A stretch of DNA of 64,000 bases from Mycosarcoma maydis (Eukaryota; Basidiomycota; Ustilaginomycetes; Ustilaginales): NCBI RefSeq assembly GCF_000328475.2, contig NC_026494.1, positions 372,001 to 436,000 on the forward strand, given 5' to 3'. Made by a program: the position numbers and the translations under genes. Positions 41,345-51,173 of the stretch are shown piece after piece (the first letter of the stretch is position 1; every line of letters begins with the position of its first letter). The notes beneath the pieces are model-generated. The model did not search any database and had not been told where the DNA came from. It worked only from the letters and a program-made list of their open reading frames with translations.

Positions 41345-42461
41345 TTAAGCCTCAGCCTTAACGACAGTGTCCTTGCCGGTGCAGTAGATACCGTCGAGGA
41401 ACTTTCGGATATCCTTGTTGCGCACCAGAGTGGCACCGTGAAGCAAAGCAGCCGACTGCGAAACGAGGTCAATGTCGTTACCCTCGACCAGAACCTGGTC
41501 CTTCTGTGCCTTGTCCTCCTGGATGGTAACACCTTCGAGCATGGCAATGTTGCGCACACGCTTCTCGCCCAAGAAGTTTCGGATTTCGGCCGACTTCTTG
41601 TCACCAGCAATGATGATGTTGATGGGGAAATGGGCGTAGACAGCACGCATCTTGTACTGGAATCCAACGGTAACACCCTTGATCATGTTGGCAACGCAGG
41701 CCTGCGCAGTTCGCAGGCAGGCAGCGTGCTTGCGGCCAGCGTGCCACACGACGAACTTGATCTTCTGGCCAGCAGGGCTCTTGATGATACGGGCATCAAG
41801 GTTCATGTGCTTGAGCGACTGTTGTGAGACAAACCAAGATGGAATAGAGAAGACAGAAAAAAAAGTCAGCAAGGCTGTGCAGAAAGGGTGGAATTGTGTT
41901 GGCATGTCAAGCTTGACGACTGGATCCAATTGACAGCAGCTGCAGCAGGCAGAGTAGTTCATGCCTTGTCCATGCGTGGGTGCTCCGAAATCACTCTGAA
42001 TCCACATCAGCACGATAGTGTCTCGCTTCTGATGGGCTGCTGAAGTTGCCTTCGTCTACCTTGCAAATGCTGCGTTCCGATCCTTCTAAATGAGCATTGA
42101 GGTGAGATCTGCCTTCCCTGACCTTTACCTCATCTTCCCCTTTCAGTCCTGCTTTACCGATGATTCGGTGCATCATCCCTCGCGTCACTGCACTACCTGT
42201 GCTCTAGTGGCTCCTGATCCGAGCATATCTGCATGCTTTGTCCAGCACGTCTTTCTTGTTTCTTTTCTCCCATTGATGCTCCATTACTGCTGCTGCTGCT
42301 GCTGATTGAAATCTTATCGAAGAGCCAATGTGCGTCGGTGCTGGGATGCTAACCTTGGTGAGCGAGCCACGGGGACCCTTGACGGTGAAGACACGCGACG
42401 AGACGCTGACGGAAACGTCAGCTGGGACCGCAAGGTCGAGCTCCTTGAAGATCTGCAACAT
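41345..42461 (-). CDS. RPL9: 60S ribosomal protein uL6 (yeast L9), 2 coding exons
   Basis: A large-subunit ribosomal protein near the sarcin-ricin loop. Coding exon 1 (42354-42461) encodes MLQIFKELDLAVPADVSVSV through KGPRGSLTK, which aligns residue for residue with the yeast start MKYIQTEQQIEVPEG. A GTTAGC donor and a CAACAG acceptor remove a 535-nt intron. Exon 2 (41345-41818) starts SLKHMNLDARI and includes GRKHAACLRTAQACVANMI, MRAVYAHFPINI and VRNKDIRKFLDGIYC. The product is 193 residues (yeast 191). An upstream splice donor at 43153 (CTCAAG/GTTAGT) with an acceptor at 42469-42471 suggests a 685-nt 5'-leader intron. A second acceptor (TTGCAG) lies just inside the coding start, which leaves the first three codons slightly uncertain. 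Confidence 0.93.
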
Positions 42462-44192
42462 TATGGATCTGTTAGTAATTGGTGCAAGTGCGTAGAGCAT
42501 CGGGTCGGAATGTCAGTCTACTGGTCTGTCAAGGATGAGGGTTGCGGTAGATGTGAGTTGGTGGCAGAACGAGAGAAAGCGAGCACGAGCGAGATTCATG
42601 TATTGGGAATCGCGTTGGAAGGATGGCGATGCTGAGTGGGAAAGCCGAATGCGTAGGAAGAGCGTGTTGTTGAGTCTTCCTTGACCAGGCTTTGTTTGGA
42701 TCGACTCTTGCCAGATGAAATTTGCTGACTCGACGATAAGAGATCCCGTGTCCAAGCATCGCTGTCTAGAAGCGGACTAGAACCTTCTGAGTAATGTCTC
42801 TTATCACGAATGGACTGCATCGTTTGCCAATGCCCAGTACGTCTTGGATGCTGCTGAACCTCCCCTCTAATTTCAAAATCCATACGCCACTTTTTGATGT
42901 ATCCTTCCACCGTGGTTGTGCAGGCAAGTCTATGCTGCTGCTGATGCTGAGAATAGGATGCATACGGATGTGACAGCTGTGTAGAGTAAGGTGACGGTAG
43001 ATGCATCATTGATGGATGAAGTTTTGTCTGCGTAGGCTCATGTCGCAGCCGTTTGTCGATCGAATGTTTCCAAGTGGTGAATGAAGTGCTCGTGCCGCGT
43101 TTCTGATTTCGTCTGTAGATCGTTGGATGGATGCGATTGGTGGTTGTACTAACCTTGAGGTGATGTGAGGAGGGGGGTTGTTGACGTAAGGTGAGGGTAA
43201 GGAGGATGTCGAGATGGCGACAAAGCTTCTTTGGCTGCTGGCTCACGTCTCTCGAACACTGACAATCACGAATGCGTGGCTAACTGCTAGCTGAACAGAA
43301 GACATTGAGGCTGACCTGCTGACCTGCTGACCTGCCAAATGGTTGACCATACTTGAATAGAGAAATCCTACGGGCTTGCGTATGGAGCCAGGCTCATCTC
43401 TCAGTTGATTTCTGTAGCCCTGTCCGTTGTCCAAGCACACCTTTTCAGCTTTGATTCGAGTTTCGCCATTTGCAACCTCGAAAATATACGCCTGCCATTC
43501 ACTGACTTGCTTAAGACCGTACAGTAATTTGATTGAATATCAACTGTAATGGAATTAAATAGAGTTTCTACAACTACTATGGCTTTGTATTGATTGAAGT
43601 ACATAAAATCACGTGCAAGATAAGGGGGTCGGAGCCGAACAGTCGCGCGACTTTGTCTGGTGGGATTTTAATAATTTGTGGACAACTGCCAAAAGCAGGG
43701 GCGAGCTAACAAGTTAAACTGGAGGAATATATCTCATCTCCCGATCTATTCACGTGGAAAATCGCTCGATGGCGCACGCATTCGTAAATTCACGATTCCA
43801 TAGATTCGCACGGGCAGCAACCCCGCACGGATGCAATCACGAATCACATTCACGATTGAAAGCAGCGAGGTGCAAGCCGTAGCCGTTGACGATGAGCGCC
43901 TTTCAGCACAATCGTGAATGATCTTGGTTTCTTCTTGTTGATTGCTGATCTCTATCTGTCAGCACAGGAGTCAGTGGGCCGACGTCTCGAATCACGGAAA
44001 GGTCTGAAGACTGCCGTTCTTCAGCCGATGCAAAGTAGGCCGCTCTCAACATCCCTCTACGCTGCTTGGATCGAGGCACCAGTGCGCTGTAACGATACAT
44101 AAGCAGGACCGCGTCTGGTAGCACCTCTTCTGGCCCATCCACAGTACGTCTTTGAAGATAGTGTTCTGATCGGTGCTCTTGGAATCGCAGAA
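42462..44192. other. 1.7-kb upstream region of uL6 and PC-esterase-like gene
   Basis: Probably contains the non-coding first exon of uL6 (just above 43153), with a pyrimidine-rich CCTTACCCTCACCTTACGTC leader, and a large leader intron. A CTGACCTG repeat lies at 43314-43336 and sparse TCACGA copies near 43789 and 43840. No protein gene is recognisable. Confidence 0.45.
43314..43336. repeat. CTGACCTG short tandem repeat
   Basis: Three tandem copies of ctgacctg in the region upstream of the probable uL6 promoter. Confidence 0.85.
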
Positions 44193-45548
44193 ATGCCTTC
44201 CAACGTGCGTCCGTTGACGGGCAAGGGCAAAGCGCACGGGGGTGTTGAAACACGGGTCCAAACTGTTGGTCGCTTGTTGACCTACTTTTCAGCTGCGTTC
44301 ATCGGATTCTCTCTGGTGTGCTCGTTGGCGCCGTCGAGCTCATCGGGTAATTCGTCCTCCAGTAGTGGGCCGCGGCGAGGCTATCTTTCCACACCCTCTG
44401 GACGATGCGATCCATTCAGTCTTCCTGGTTGGGTGGACTGGTCGATCGGAACCAACGACCTTCCGGCTTGGCGCACGTTCGACCCGGCGTGTTCAACGAG
44501 CAACCTACTTGGCATGCTCATCTCGACGCTCAATATCCAGCAAGCGGACCCGAGCAAGATCGCGCCGCACGCGGCGCACACGCTCCCCTCGAGCAGTAGC
44601 GTGGAGGAGCTAAGCATGTTCTTCAAGAACCGCACCGTGCTCATGATCGGTGATCATCAAGTGGACCAATCGCTCGTCTCGCACTTCTGCTCTCTTACCG
44701 GACACACAATACACACAGTGGATAAATCGCATGTTTGGGGAAAAAGTCTCAACTCTGTTCCGCCAAAACACGGTTTCACGCCGATCAAGAACAATGCACC
44801 GTTGGCGCATTACTGCTATTTGCCAGAGTACGACTTCTTGCTCACATCCGTCTACTCGTACGGTGCGGATATGTCGGATGCGTGGCGGAACGAGGACATA
44901 TACAATGCACCTGGCTTGTTTGAGCATCGAGTGACGGATTTGTTCGAACCGTACATGCGCCATCTTTCGTCGAGTTTGGCCACTTCGCCCGCGCTGCCAT
45001 TACCGCGCGAGAAAGCAGAGCCGGATCTGATCGTGTTCAATTCAGGACTGTGGGATCTGGCTCGATGGGCGAGGCAGGACATCGACACGGGCGTTGGGTT
45101 GTTGGAGAATCTATCAGAGGAAAGGATCATGTGGTGGAGATCGAGGATGATCGACATGCTCGGATCGGTCAGGAAAGCGTGGCAAAACACGAGGATTGTT
45201 TGGCGCAACACGGCATATCCTCTGGCGTCCGAGGCGAGCACAGTCGAAGCATTCCTAGGTATCGAAGGTGAACAAAGAAAAAACCATCCGCTGTACCACG
45301 CGAACCGAATTGCGCAGCTGAACCACGCGCAGAAATCTGCCTTGGATGTTCATGGCGACGACGTGGTCAAGGGCGAAAGATCCAGGAGCGCGCGCATGCC
45401 TAAGGACGTCGTAGCTCTCAGCTTCGCAGAAGTCTTCATGGGTCAAGATCAACATTTGTTGAATCCCCTAGCCCCCAGTCAGCTGCCGTGCGGTGCACTG
45501 TTTGCAGAGATGCTGCTCTGGCATCTGCGCGATGCCGTCAATCCGTGA
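44193..45548 (+). CDS. PC-esterase/TBL-like type II membrane protein
   Basis: A 451-residue protein with an N-terminal signal anchor at about residues 26-47 (LLTYFSAAFIGFSLVCSLA), then a Ser-rich stem, then a lumenal domain resembling the PC-esterase/trichome-birefringence family of glycan O-acyl transferases and esterases. Supporting segments are RTVLMIGDHQVDQSLVSHFC near residue 150, FNSGLWDLARW near 283 and LSFAEVFMGQDQHLLNPL near 418, with a terminal FAEMLLWHL. In active relatives the first block is GDS with a nucleophilic Ser; here His occupies that place (GDH155), and the late D-x-x-H is also atypical. It may be catalytically altered or inactive. Expected location: Golgi or ER lumen. 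The ATG at 44193 is in frame and precedes the anchor. Confidence 0.6.
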   Translation: MPSNVRPLTGKGKAHGGVETRVQTVGRLLTYFSAAFIGFSLVCSLAPSSSSGNSSSSSGPRRGYLSTPSGRCDPFSLPGWVDWSIGTNDLPAWRTFDPACSTSNLLGMLISTLNIQQADPSKIAPHAAHTLPSSSSVEELSMFFKNRTVLMIGDHQVDQSLVSHFCSLTGHTIHTVDKSHVWGKSLNSVPPKHGFTPIKNNAPLAHYCYLPEYDFLLTSVYSYGADMSDAWRNEDIYNAPGLFEHRVTDLFEPYMRHLSSSLATSPALPLPREKAEPDLIVFNSGLWDLARWARQDIDTGVGLLENLSEERIMWWRSRMIDMLGSVRKAWQNTRIVWRNTAYPLASEASTVEAFLGIEGEQRKNHPLYHANRIAQLNHAQKSALDVHGDDVVKGERSRSARMPKDVVALSFAEVFMGQDQHLLNPLAPSQLPCGALFAEMLLWHLRDAVNP

Positions 45549-45833
45549 TCAACCCAAACAAGACACATGAATGCAATACCTTATTGTCCGATCCTAATTC
45601 TGATTGATCATGTACGGCAGTGCCACCATTCATACTGCAAGCCCAACCAGAGACACGTGCACTTTGTTGTTATGACGGGCGATTCAGTCTTCACGATTCA
45701 TATCAATCACCCCCTGGCTGTCTTGCCCCATCGCAGCGCGCGAACGCCACAGGCTTGCACCAGAGACCAACTTGTCAGCATTACGCTGTGCATGAGACCA
45801 GAAACACGTGCAGGACCATCGAAGTTGGCGCGG
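45549..45833. other. convergent 3' intergenic
   Basis: A 285-bp stretch between the PC-esterase-like and UNC93-like stop codons, consisting of UTR sequence only. Confidence 0.5.
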
Positions 45834-47399
45834 CTACTGATCGCCGTTGGAATCATAGTCGGCAGTCTTTAAGCCAGCATGTTTCAACTTGGACCTTTCA
45901 TCTTGAGCCGCATAGGTCCTTGGCTCATGAATCTTGGTTCCGTCGTGCAAAACGCCGATCTTCCTGATAACCAGCCAAGCGGGCAGCACACTTAGTGCCC
46001 ACTGGGCGGTACACAGACCTGCCACAGCATCCAATCTCCAACCTGTGCTGTTGACGCGGTAACTGACGCACTGACCAGCCGATTCTACGGCACGGATGAT
46101 GCTGGCCAATCGGATCACTTCGGCAGGGTCATCCGAGATGTTGCCAATGAGCCAGTAGTTGAGTTCGTACATGAGGTTGAATCCGATCTGGATGAAGATG
46201 TAGACGCCAAACCCTTGGCCATAACCGGACGTGGACCAGTCGAAAGTGGGTTTGGGCGTCGTGGTGTGGTACTTGTGCATGATGTAGATCGCCCAAGCCC
46301 ACCAAGCTCCTTGCAGGGTGTAGATGATGCCGAATGCATACTTTGCACGCGTGTTGACCGACGGCTTTTTCCAGTCGAGGAAGAAGCCGAGGAGGTAGTT
46401 GGACAGACTGGCGGTGACAGCCGAGAGCAGTGAGCCGAGCGCACGAGATCGAACGGAAAAGTAGTTGACCGCGTACGTTCCGATCAGCGCATCAGGCCAG
46501 GTGGATTGCCAGATGAGGGGCACGAGGAGCAAAACCTGTGGATTGATGATGGTTTTCCACATCAACTTGAGCTCGCGCTTGGTGGATGATTCAATGTGAA
46601 GGTAGACGGGCGTCCTATCGATCCTCTGCACCTTGTGCGGTGGTGAGAGCAGCAGAGCCCAAAAAGGACCCAAGCATTGCAGCACGACAAAGACGATATA
46701 CGTCTTGGTGGAAATCGAGCCCTTCTCGCTTTCCTTGTAGTTGAGCGCGAGGTTGATGATGCCACCGAGAAGCTGACCAAGCACTCGGAACATGAGCCAG
46801 TAGGAAATGTAACGTGCTTGCTTCAACCTCTCGGGATAGCCCAGTACGATGGCGCCCTCCACGGACCAGAAGCTACCGGCACTCAGACCGCAGAGCGCTG
46901 CACCAAGGATGATGAGCCACTGCGACTTGTTGACGCTGTTCAGATACAGACCGGCGGCGTAAGGGGCGAATCCGATGGTGCCGAAGATGAGTACAGCTTT
47001 CACGCTGGTTTTCGAGATGAGAGAGGACGTCAAGATGCAGGTACAGACCATCAAGGCGAAGGTGAGCGAGTTGGCGGCGTTGACGGTACTGGGGTCTTTC
47101 GAGCCACCTGCGCCGAGCGAAGCCATGGCATTCCAAATGCCCGGTGCGAGGAAGGAGCATCCACCGAGGACGGTGATGTTGTAGAAGACCGAACGGAACC
47201 AAACAGGCCTTTTTCCTTGCCACGCTACGCTAGCTTCAGGCTTGAGATCGCGGAGACCGATGATCTCGAGAAAATCGGCCTTGACATGCTTGTCTCTTGA
47301 AACAGCAGCGACCGTCGGCTGCTCAGAGGAGCTCGAGAGCGACTTGTTGTCAGGCTGGCTGCTGGCGTCGTCGACGCCGGCTGCAGCAGGGATAGACAT
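45834..47399 (-). CDS. UNC93-like major facilitator superfamily protein
   Basis: A 521-residue polytopic membrane protein of the UNC93/DUF895 branch of the MFS, which is widespread in fungi with largely unassigned substrates. After a polar 65-residue N-terminus come about ten to twelve hydrophobic segments, beginning WFRSVFYNITVLGGCSFLAP. The family-typical glycine-rich membrane segments ILGAALCGLSAGSFWSVEGA and LMFRVLGQLLGGIINLALNY are present, with an Asn-bearing helix NYKESEKG. The C-terminal tail is hydrophilic. The start codon ATG at 47399 (MSIPAAAGVDD) is the first in frame. It is divergent from the aminotransferase gene, 2.2 kb away. No substrate can be proposed from sequence alone. 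Confidence 0.85.
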   Translation of the reverse strand: MSIPAAAGVDDASSQPDNKSLSSSSEQPTVAAVSRDKHVKADFLEIIGLRDLKPEASVAWQGKRPVWFRSVFYNITVLGGCSFLAPGIWNAMASLGAGGSKDPSTVNAANSLTFALMVCTCILTSSLISKTSVKAVLIFGTIGFAPYAAGLYLNSVNKSQWLIILGAALCGLSAGSFWSVEGAIVLGYPERLKQARYISYWLMFRVLGQLLGGIINLALNYKESEKGSISTKTYIVFVVLQCLGPFWALLLSPPHKVQRIDRTPVYLHIESSTKRELKLMWKTIINPQVLLLVPLIWQSTWPDALIGTYAVNYFSVRSRALGSLLSAVTASLSNYLLGFFLDWKKPSVNTRAKYAFGIIYTLQGAWWAWAIYIMHKYHTTTPKPTFDWSTSGYGQGFGVYIFIQIGFNLMYELNYWLIGNISDDPAEVIRLASIIRAVESAGQCVSYRVNSTGWRLDAVAGLCTAQWALSVLPAWLVIRKIGVLHDGTKIHEPRTYAAQDERSKLKHAGLKTADYDSNGDQ

Positions 47400-48018
47400 G
47401 GTCCAAGTGAAACTGCACCAACAAGGACGTCGATGAAGAAGGATATGTTTGGTCTGGGGTAAGTACCATGGTCAACTGTGACGGTCGACGAGCGAGGGGA
47501 GCTTAAATAGTTACAGTGTTGGACAGGGAGCAAGTCGAATGCCATTGAACAGCGTTTTTTCAAACTTTAAGAAGAAGTTCTAGCATATTGTGTGCCACGA
47601 GGTCTTGTAAGATCCGCGCTAGAAGCCAGGTATGCGATTCGCTCGGTTAAGACGGACCGGGTCAGAGTGGAAAGGCAAAGCAAGGAAGAAGAGCGGTGAA
47701 ATGGGTAGATGGATGTCGCAGAGCAAGGGTACGCTATTTCGGCTGAGGTCAGCATATCGAATGAGGACAGAGGTCGGACTGGAAGCTCGATATGGTGTGA
47801 CAGAAGAGCCAGGTACGTTGGCGGACGGAGACAAGATGGAGATGATGGCGAATGGAGCAAGATGTACAGACAATCACGCACTTTGCACCTGTCGATGCTC
47901 GAACTGAGTCGACATTCACAATCTGACATTTGCGACTTGTGATTGCTGAAGGCAGTGAATGATGGTGAATTGACACTTTGACCACGGACGATAAAGATAT
48001 TATACTCTGAATGTTTTA

Positions 48019-48057
48019 GCCGGGCCGGGCCAAGCCAAGCCGAGCCAAGCCGAGCCG
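48019..48057. repeat. CCAAG/CCGAG short tandem repeat
   Basis: Pentamer-like repeats ccggg, ccaag and ccgag alternate for about 39 bases upstream of the UNC93-like gene. Confidence 0.85.
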
Positions 48058-49048
48058 TTCAATCAATGGAACTGGAGCGACTTTGGAATTAAGCGAGAGT
48101 AAGCAAGCAAGTTTGCATTCTGGTATCATCTGTGTACCAGCAGCATCCGCCGATAGCGGCAGTTTTGACGAGATGCGAGATGAGTCAAGCTGCAGGCACC
48201 AAGAGACGGAAGCCCTTGACGATTTTGTAAGGGGAACAAAGCGGCAGAATTGGACCATGACTCTATTGCATCTGTCATAACACTCGTGAATGGTTACACC
48301 GTTACGCATGGTTGTTGAATGTTAGCAGCTTCCTTTGCCACCTGTTTGGCGTTGTGATAACGAAAACCTTGACATTCACAATGACAATCACACGTCACAA
48401 TTGTGAATTGGTGCAACACCTTGGTGCTAGGTGTTGGCTTGCCGATGCAGAGCTTTGACAGACATTGAACGGCTCACTTGTGGCTACAAACAAGGATTGA
48501 AAGGCACAGTTGGCATTTGTTGGCGTTGCTGTTTCTTGGTTGAAACGCAAGGAACTCGAGTCGCCAAGCGTCAAGGTTGCACAAACTCGACGTGAACTCG
48601 TTCGAAGCGACGTGGACATGTCGGCGAATTCTTGATTGGCCGACGCTGGTCACTGGAAACAAGGTGCAAATAGGCGTATATGTCGGGACCAGGGTGATAC
48701 TCTTTGACAACTTTACCCGCCAAGGTGATTGACGATTCACGATTGTGGTTGACGATGGATGATTAGATTAATAACCACGAATCGTGAATAACTTACTCGT
48801 CACTGTAATTCGTGATTGGCTGTATTGGACAAGTGGAATGATGCGGTTGTGGGGTTTGCGAAGCGTGATTCGTCTAAGGCATGCACGCTTCACAATTCAT
48901 GATTCACGATTACGCATCCGAAGCACGACTCGATGGTGAAATCGGTACGTTATGCGCGTGCTTCCACAGGGTCCAAAGAACAACAACCGACAAGCATGCA
49001 CGGCGAGGTGGTCTTGTGTCTCACTCACGACTCACGACTCTACCTATG

Positions 49049-49079
49049 CACGATTCACGATTCACGATTCACGATTCGA
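49049..49079. repeat. CACGATT heptamer tract
   Basis: Four copies of CACGATT in the same orientation as the array at 37-180. Confidence 0.9.
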
Positions 49080-49298
49080 CTCACGCATGCGTCCACGCTC
49101 TCAAAAGTAAATGCTGTGAGCAAGCCAAGTCTAACACAGAACCATGTGGCATATGGGTTGCGGCGCACAGCTGAAATCACGAAGTACGAATCACAATCAC
49201 GAATCGTGAATTCACGATTGGTTGGGGAGCAAACAAACGTCGATGATTGTGGAAAGCGCGAAGAGGTAAAAACTCGCCGTCCTAATCACCGTCGAGAG

Positions 49299-49362
49299 AA
49301 TCACGAAATCACGAATCACGAATCACGAATCACGAATCACGAATCACGAATCGTGAAATCGT
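49299..49362. repeat. ATCACGA heptamer tract with terminal inversion
   Basis: About seven copies of AATCACG, ending in AATCGTGAAATCGTGG where the core switches strand. It lies about 200 bp upstream of the aminotransferase start. Confidence 0.9.
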
Positions 49363-49566
49363 GGATGACTCGCGGACCAGGAAGCAGCGCCCGCACAGAC
49401 GCTTTGAAATCGTGAATACGTCGACATTGGTCACAAGTGGTTCTCACACTTTCTGTTCCGACACTGACGACTGGTGCCATCTTTGTTCGCAACCCACCAT
49501 CGTAAGCCACTTGACAGCCGAACGAGAACGCACGTCGAGCATTTGCACGAAGCAAGCAGTGCGCGC

Positions 49567-51018
49567 ATGACACGCGTCCTCTCTGCAACCTGGTTCCATT
49601 TGCCCAAGCGCTTGCTGCCAACGATCGGACGAAGCATCATGACATCTTGTTCAGCTGCTGACCGGACGCGATGGGCCACACATCGAGCGCAACGCATCCA
49701 CCAAGAGCTCGATTCGGGAGTCGACGTATGGTCGCTCTTCAACCCGGTCGTTTTCCCCACGGCGATCAATCTCGGTCAAGGCTTTATGAATTGGCAACCG
49801 CCGTCGTACATTCTCGATACGCTCACGCACGAGTTTGCAAACCGCGTCGATCTGCATCATTACTCGCATCCAAAGGGACGTGCTCGATTGAGGCAGGCGA
49901 TCAGTGACTTTTACTCGTCGCAGTTTCATCTGCCTCGTGGTGCAGCGGAGGAGGTGCCGATCGAGGTGGGAAAGCAAAGAGCAGCGGGTCACCGGAAGCT
50001 CGACGTCGAAACCGAGATTCAGATCACGAGCGGCGCTAACGGTGGCATCTACTCGGTCATGGGTGCCTTTATCAACGATGGCGATGGAGTGGTGTGCATT
50101 GAGCCGTTCTTTGACCAGTACAATGCCGAGATCCTGTTTCACGGTGGAAAGCCATTGTACGTTCCACTGCTCCCACCAGCGGCGAGCGGTACGTCGCACA
50201 TTGATGCCAATGACTGGACGCTGGACATGGCGCATCTTGAACGCGTACTTTCGCAAGCGTCGACGAAAGCGCTCATTCTCAACACGCCGCACAATCCGGT
50301 TGGCAAAGTGTTTTCGCACGCCGAGCTGGCGAGCATTGCCGAGCTGTGCGTCAAGTACGACATTCTCGTGGTAGCAGATGAGGTGTATGACTGTCTGACA
50401 TTTGACGGTCAACCACATACGCGCATTGCGTCGTTTAGCGGTATGTGGGATCGAAGCGTGACTGTGGGATCGGCAGGTAAGTCGTTTGCCTGCACCGGTT
50501 GGCGTGTAGGCTGGCTGATCGGACCGGATCATCTCATCGCCCCGTCGCGTGCTGTCCATACACGCATCACTTTCGCCGTCAACTCATCCGCCCAAGAAGG
50601 CGCCGCCATCGGCCTCGAATCCGCCGATTCTCATCACTTTTTCCAATCGCAAATCAACCAATACGCTCATCGAAGACAACTCCTCTCAAATGCACTAGAC
50701 CAAATCGGTCTCTCTTACACCATCCCCCACGGCGGCTACTTTATCATGGCCGACGCAACCAAGATCCAAATCCCCGACACTTGGATCGAATCCAACAACG
50801 TCCCCGATGCAATCCTCAACAAACCTCAAGATTATCTCAAGGCCTGGTTCATCGCCAAGGTCTGTGACGTCGTTGTGATCCCCGCCACTGCCTTCTATGC
50901 CGAAAAGGGCGCAGAACAGGTCGGAAAGAACTACGTCAGGTTCAGCTTTTGCAAGGACGACCAGATCGAACAGGCGGCTCCAAGGCTGAAAAAGTTGATT
51001 CCGTATCTGACCAAGTGA
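49567..51018 (+). CDS. kynurenine aminotransferase-like PLP enzyme
   Basis: A class I/II aminotransferase close to the Bna3 and kynurenine-oxoglutarate transaminase group; it would form kynurenic acid and may also act on other amino acids. The 483-residue product has INLGQGFMNWQPPSYILDTL, HYSHPKGRARLRQAISDFY, the cofactor-contact NTPHNPVGKVFS and ADEVYDCLTF, and the Schiff-base lysine K305 in SVTVGSAGKSFACTGWRVGW. The Arg that binds substrate carboxylate is in YVRFSFCKDD. The first ATG gives MTRVLSATWFHLPKRLLPTI, an Arg/Lys-containing mitochondrial-like leader; a second ATG at 49639 (MTSCSAADRTRW) would give a leaderless form. It is convergent with ERF2, with 155 bp between stops. Confidence 0.88.
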   Translation: MTRVLSATWFHLPKRLLPTIGRSIMTSCSAADRTRWATHRAQRIHQELDSGVDVWSLFNPVVFPTAINLGQGFMNWQPPSYILDTLTHEFANRVDLHHYSHPKGRARLRQAISDFYSSQFHLPRGAAEEVPIEVGKQRAAGHRKLDVETEIQITSGANGGIYSVMGAFINDGDGVVCIEPFFDQYNAEILFHGGKPLYVPLLPPAASGTSHIDANDWTLDMAHLERVLSQASTKALILNTPHNPVGKVFSHAELASIAELCVKYDILVVADEVYDCLTFDGQPHTRIASFSGMWDRSVTVGSAGKSFACTGWRVGWLIGPDHLIAPSRAVHTRITFAVNSSAQEGAAIGLESADSHHFFQSQINQYAHRRQLLSNALDQIGLSYTIPHGGYFIMADATKIQIPDTWIESNNVPDAILNKPQDYLKAWFIAKVCDVVVIPATAFYAEKGAEQVGKNYVRFSFCKDDQIEQAAPRLKKLIPYLTK

Positions 51019-51173
51019 ACTTCCACTGTATAGAGTACATAGACGCTGCAATGAAATGCAATGCTGCAATCCCGTGCTGGCAAACCATGGACGCGTCTAG
51101 CCATCCAATCACGAATGCACTGGTGTGAAGAGACAGCACGTTGAGCATCAACTGGTTTGACTGTCAACGACGA

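Larger units (their letters stand above)
47400..49566. other. 2.2-kb divergent intergenic region with heptamer tracts
   Basis: Contains a GCC(G/A)(A/G)G-type repeat at 48019-48057 and several TCACGA/TCGTGA tracts (48732-48746, 49049-49079, 49299-49362). No protein or RNA gene is convincing. The region should carry promoters of the UNC93-like and aminotransferase genes. Confidence 0.5.

Noticed and set aside
42160..42180. C/D snoRNA in the uL6 intron
   Set aside because: A GGATGATGC word on the minus strand resembles a C box, but the only CTGA nearby is about 30 nt away and no terminal stem is evident.
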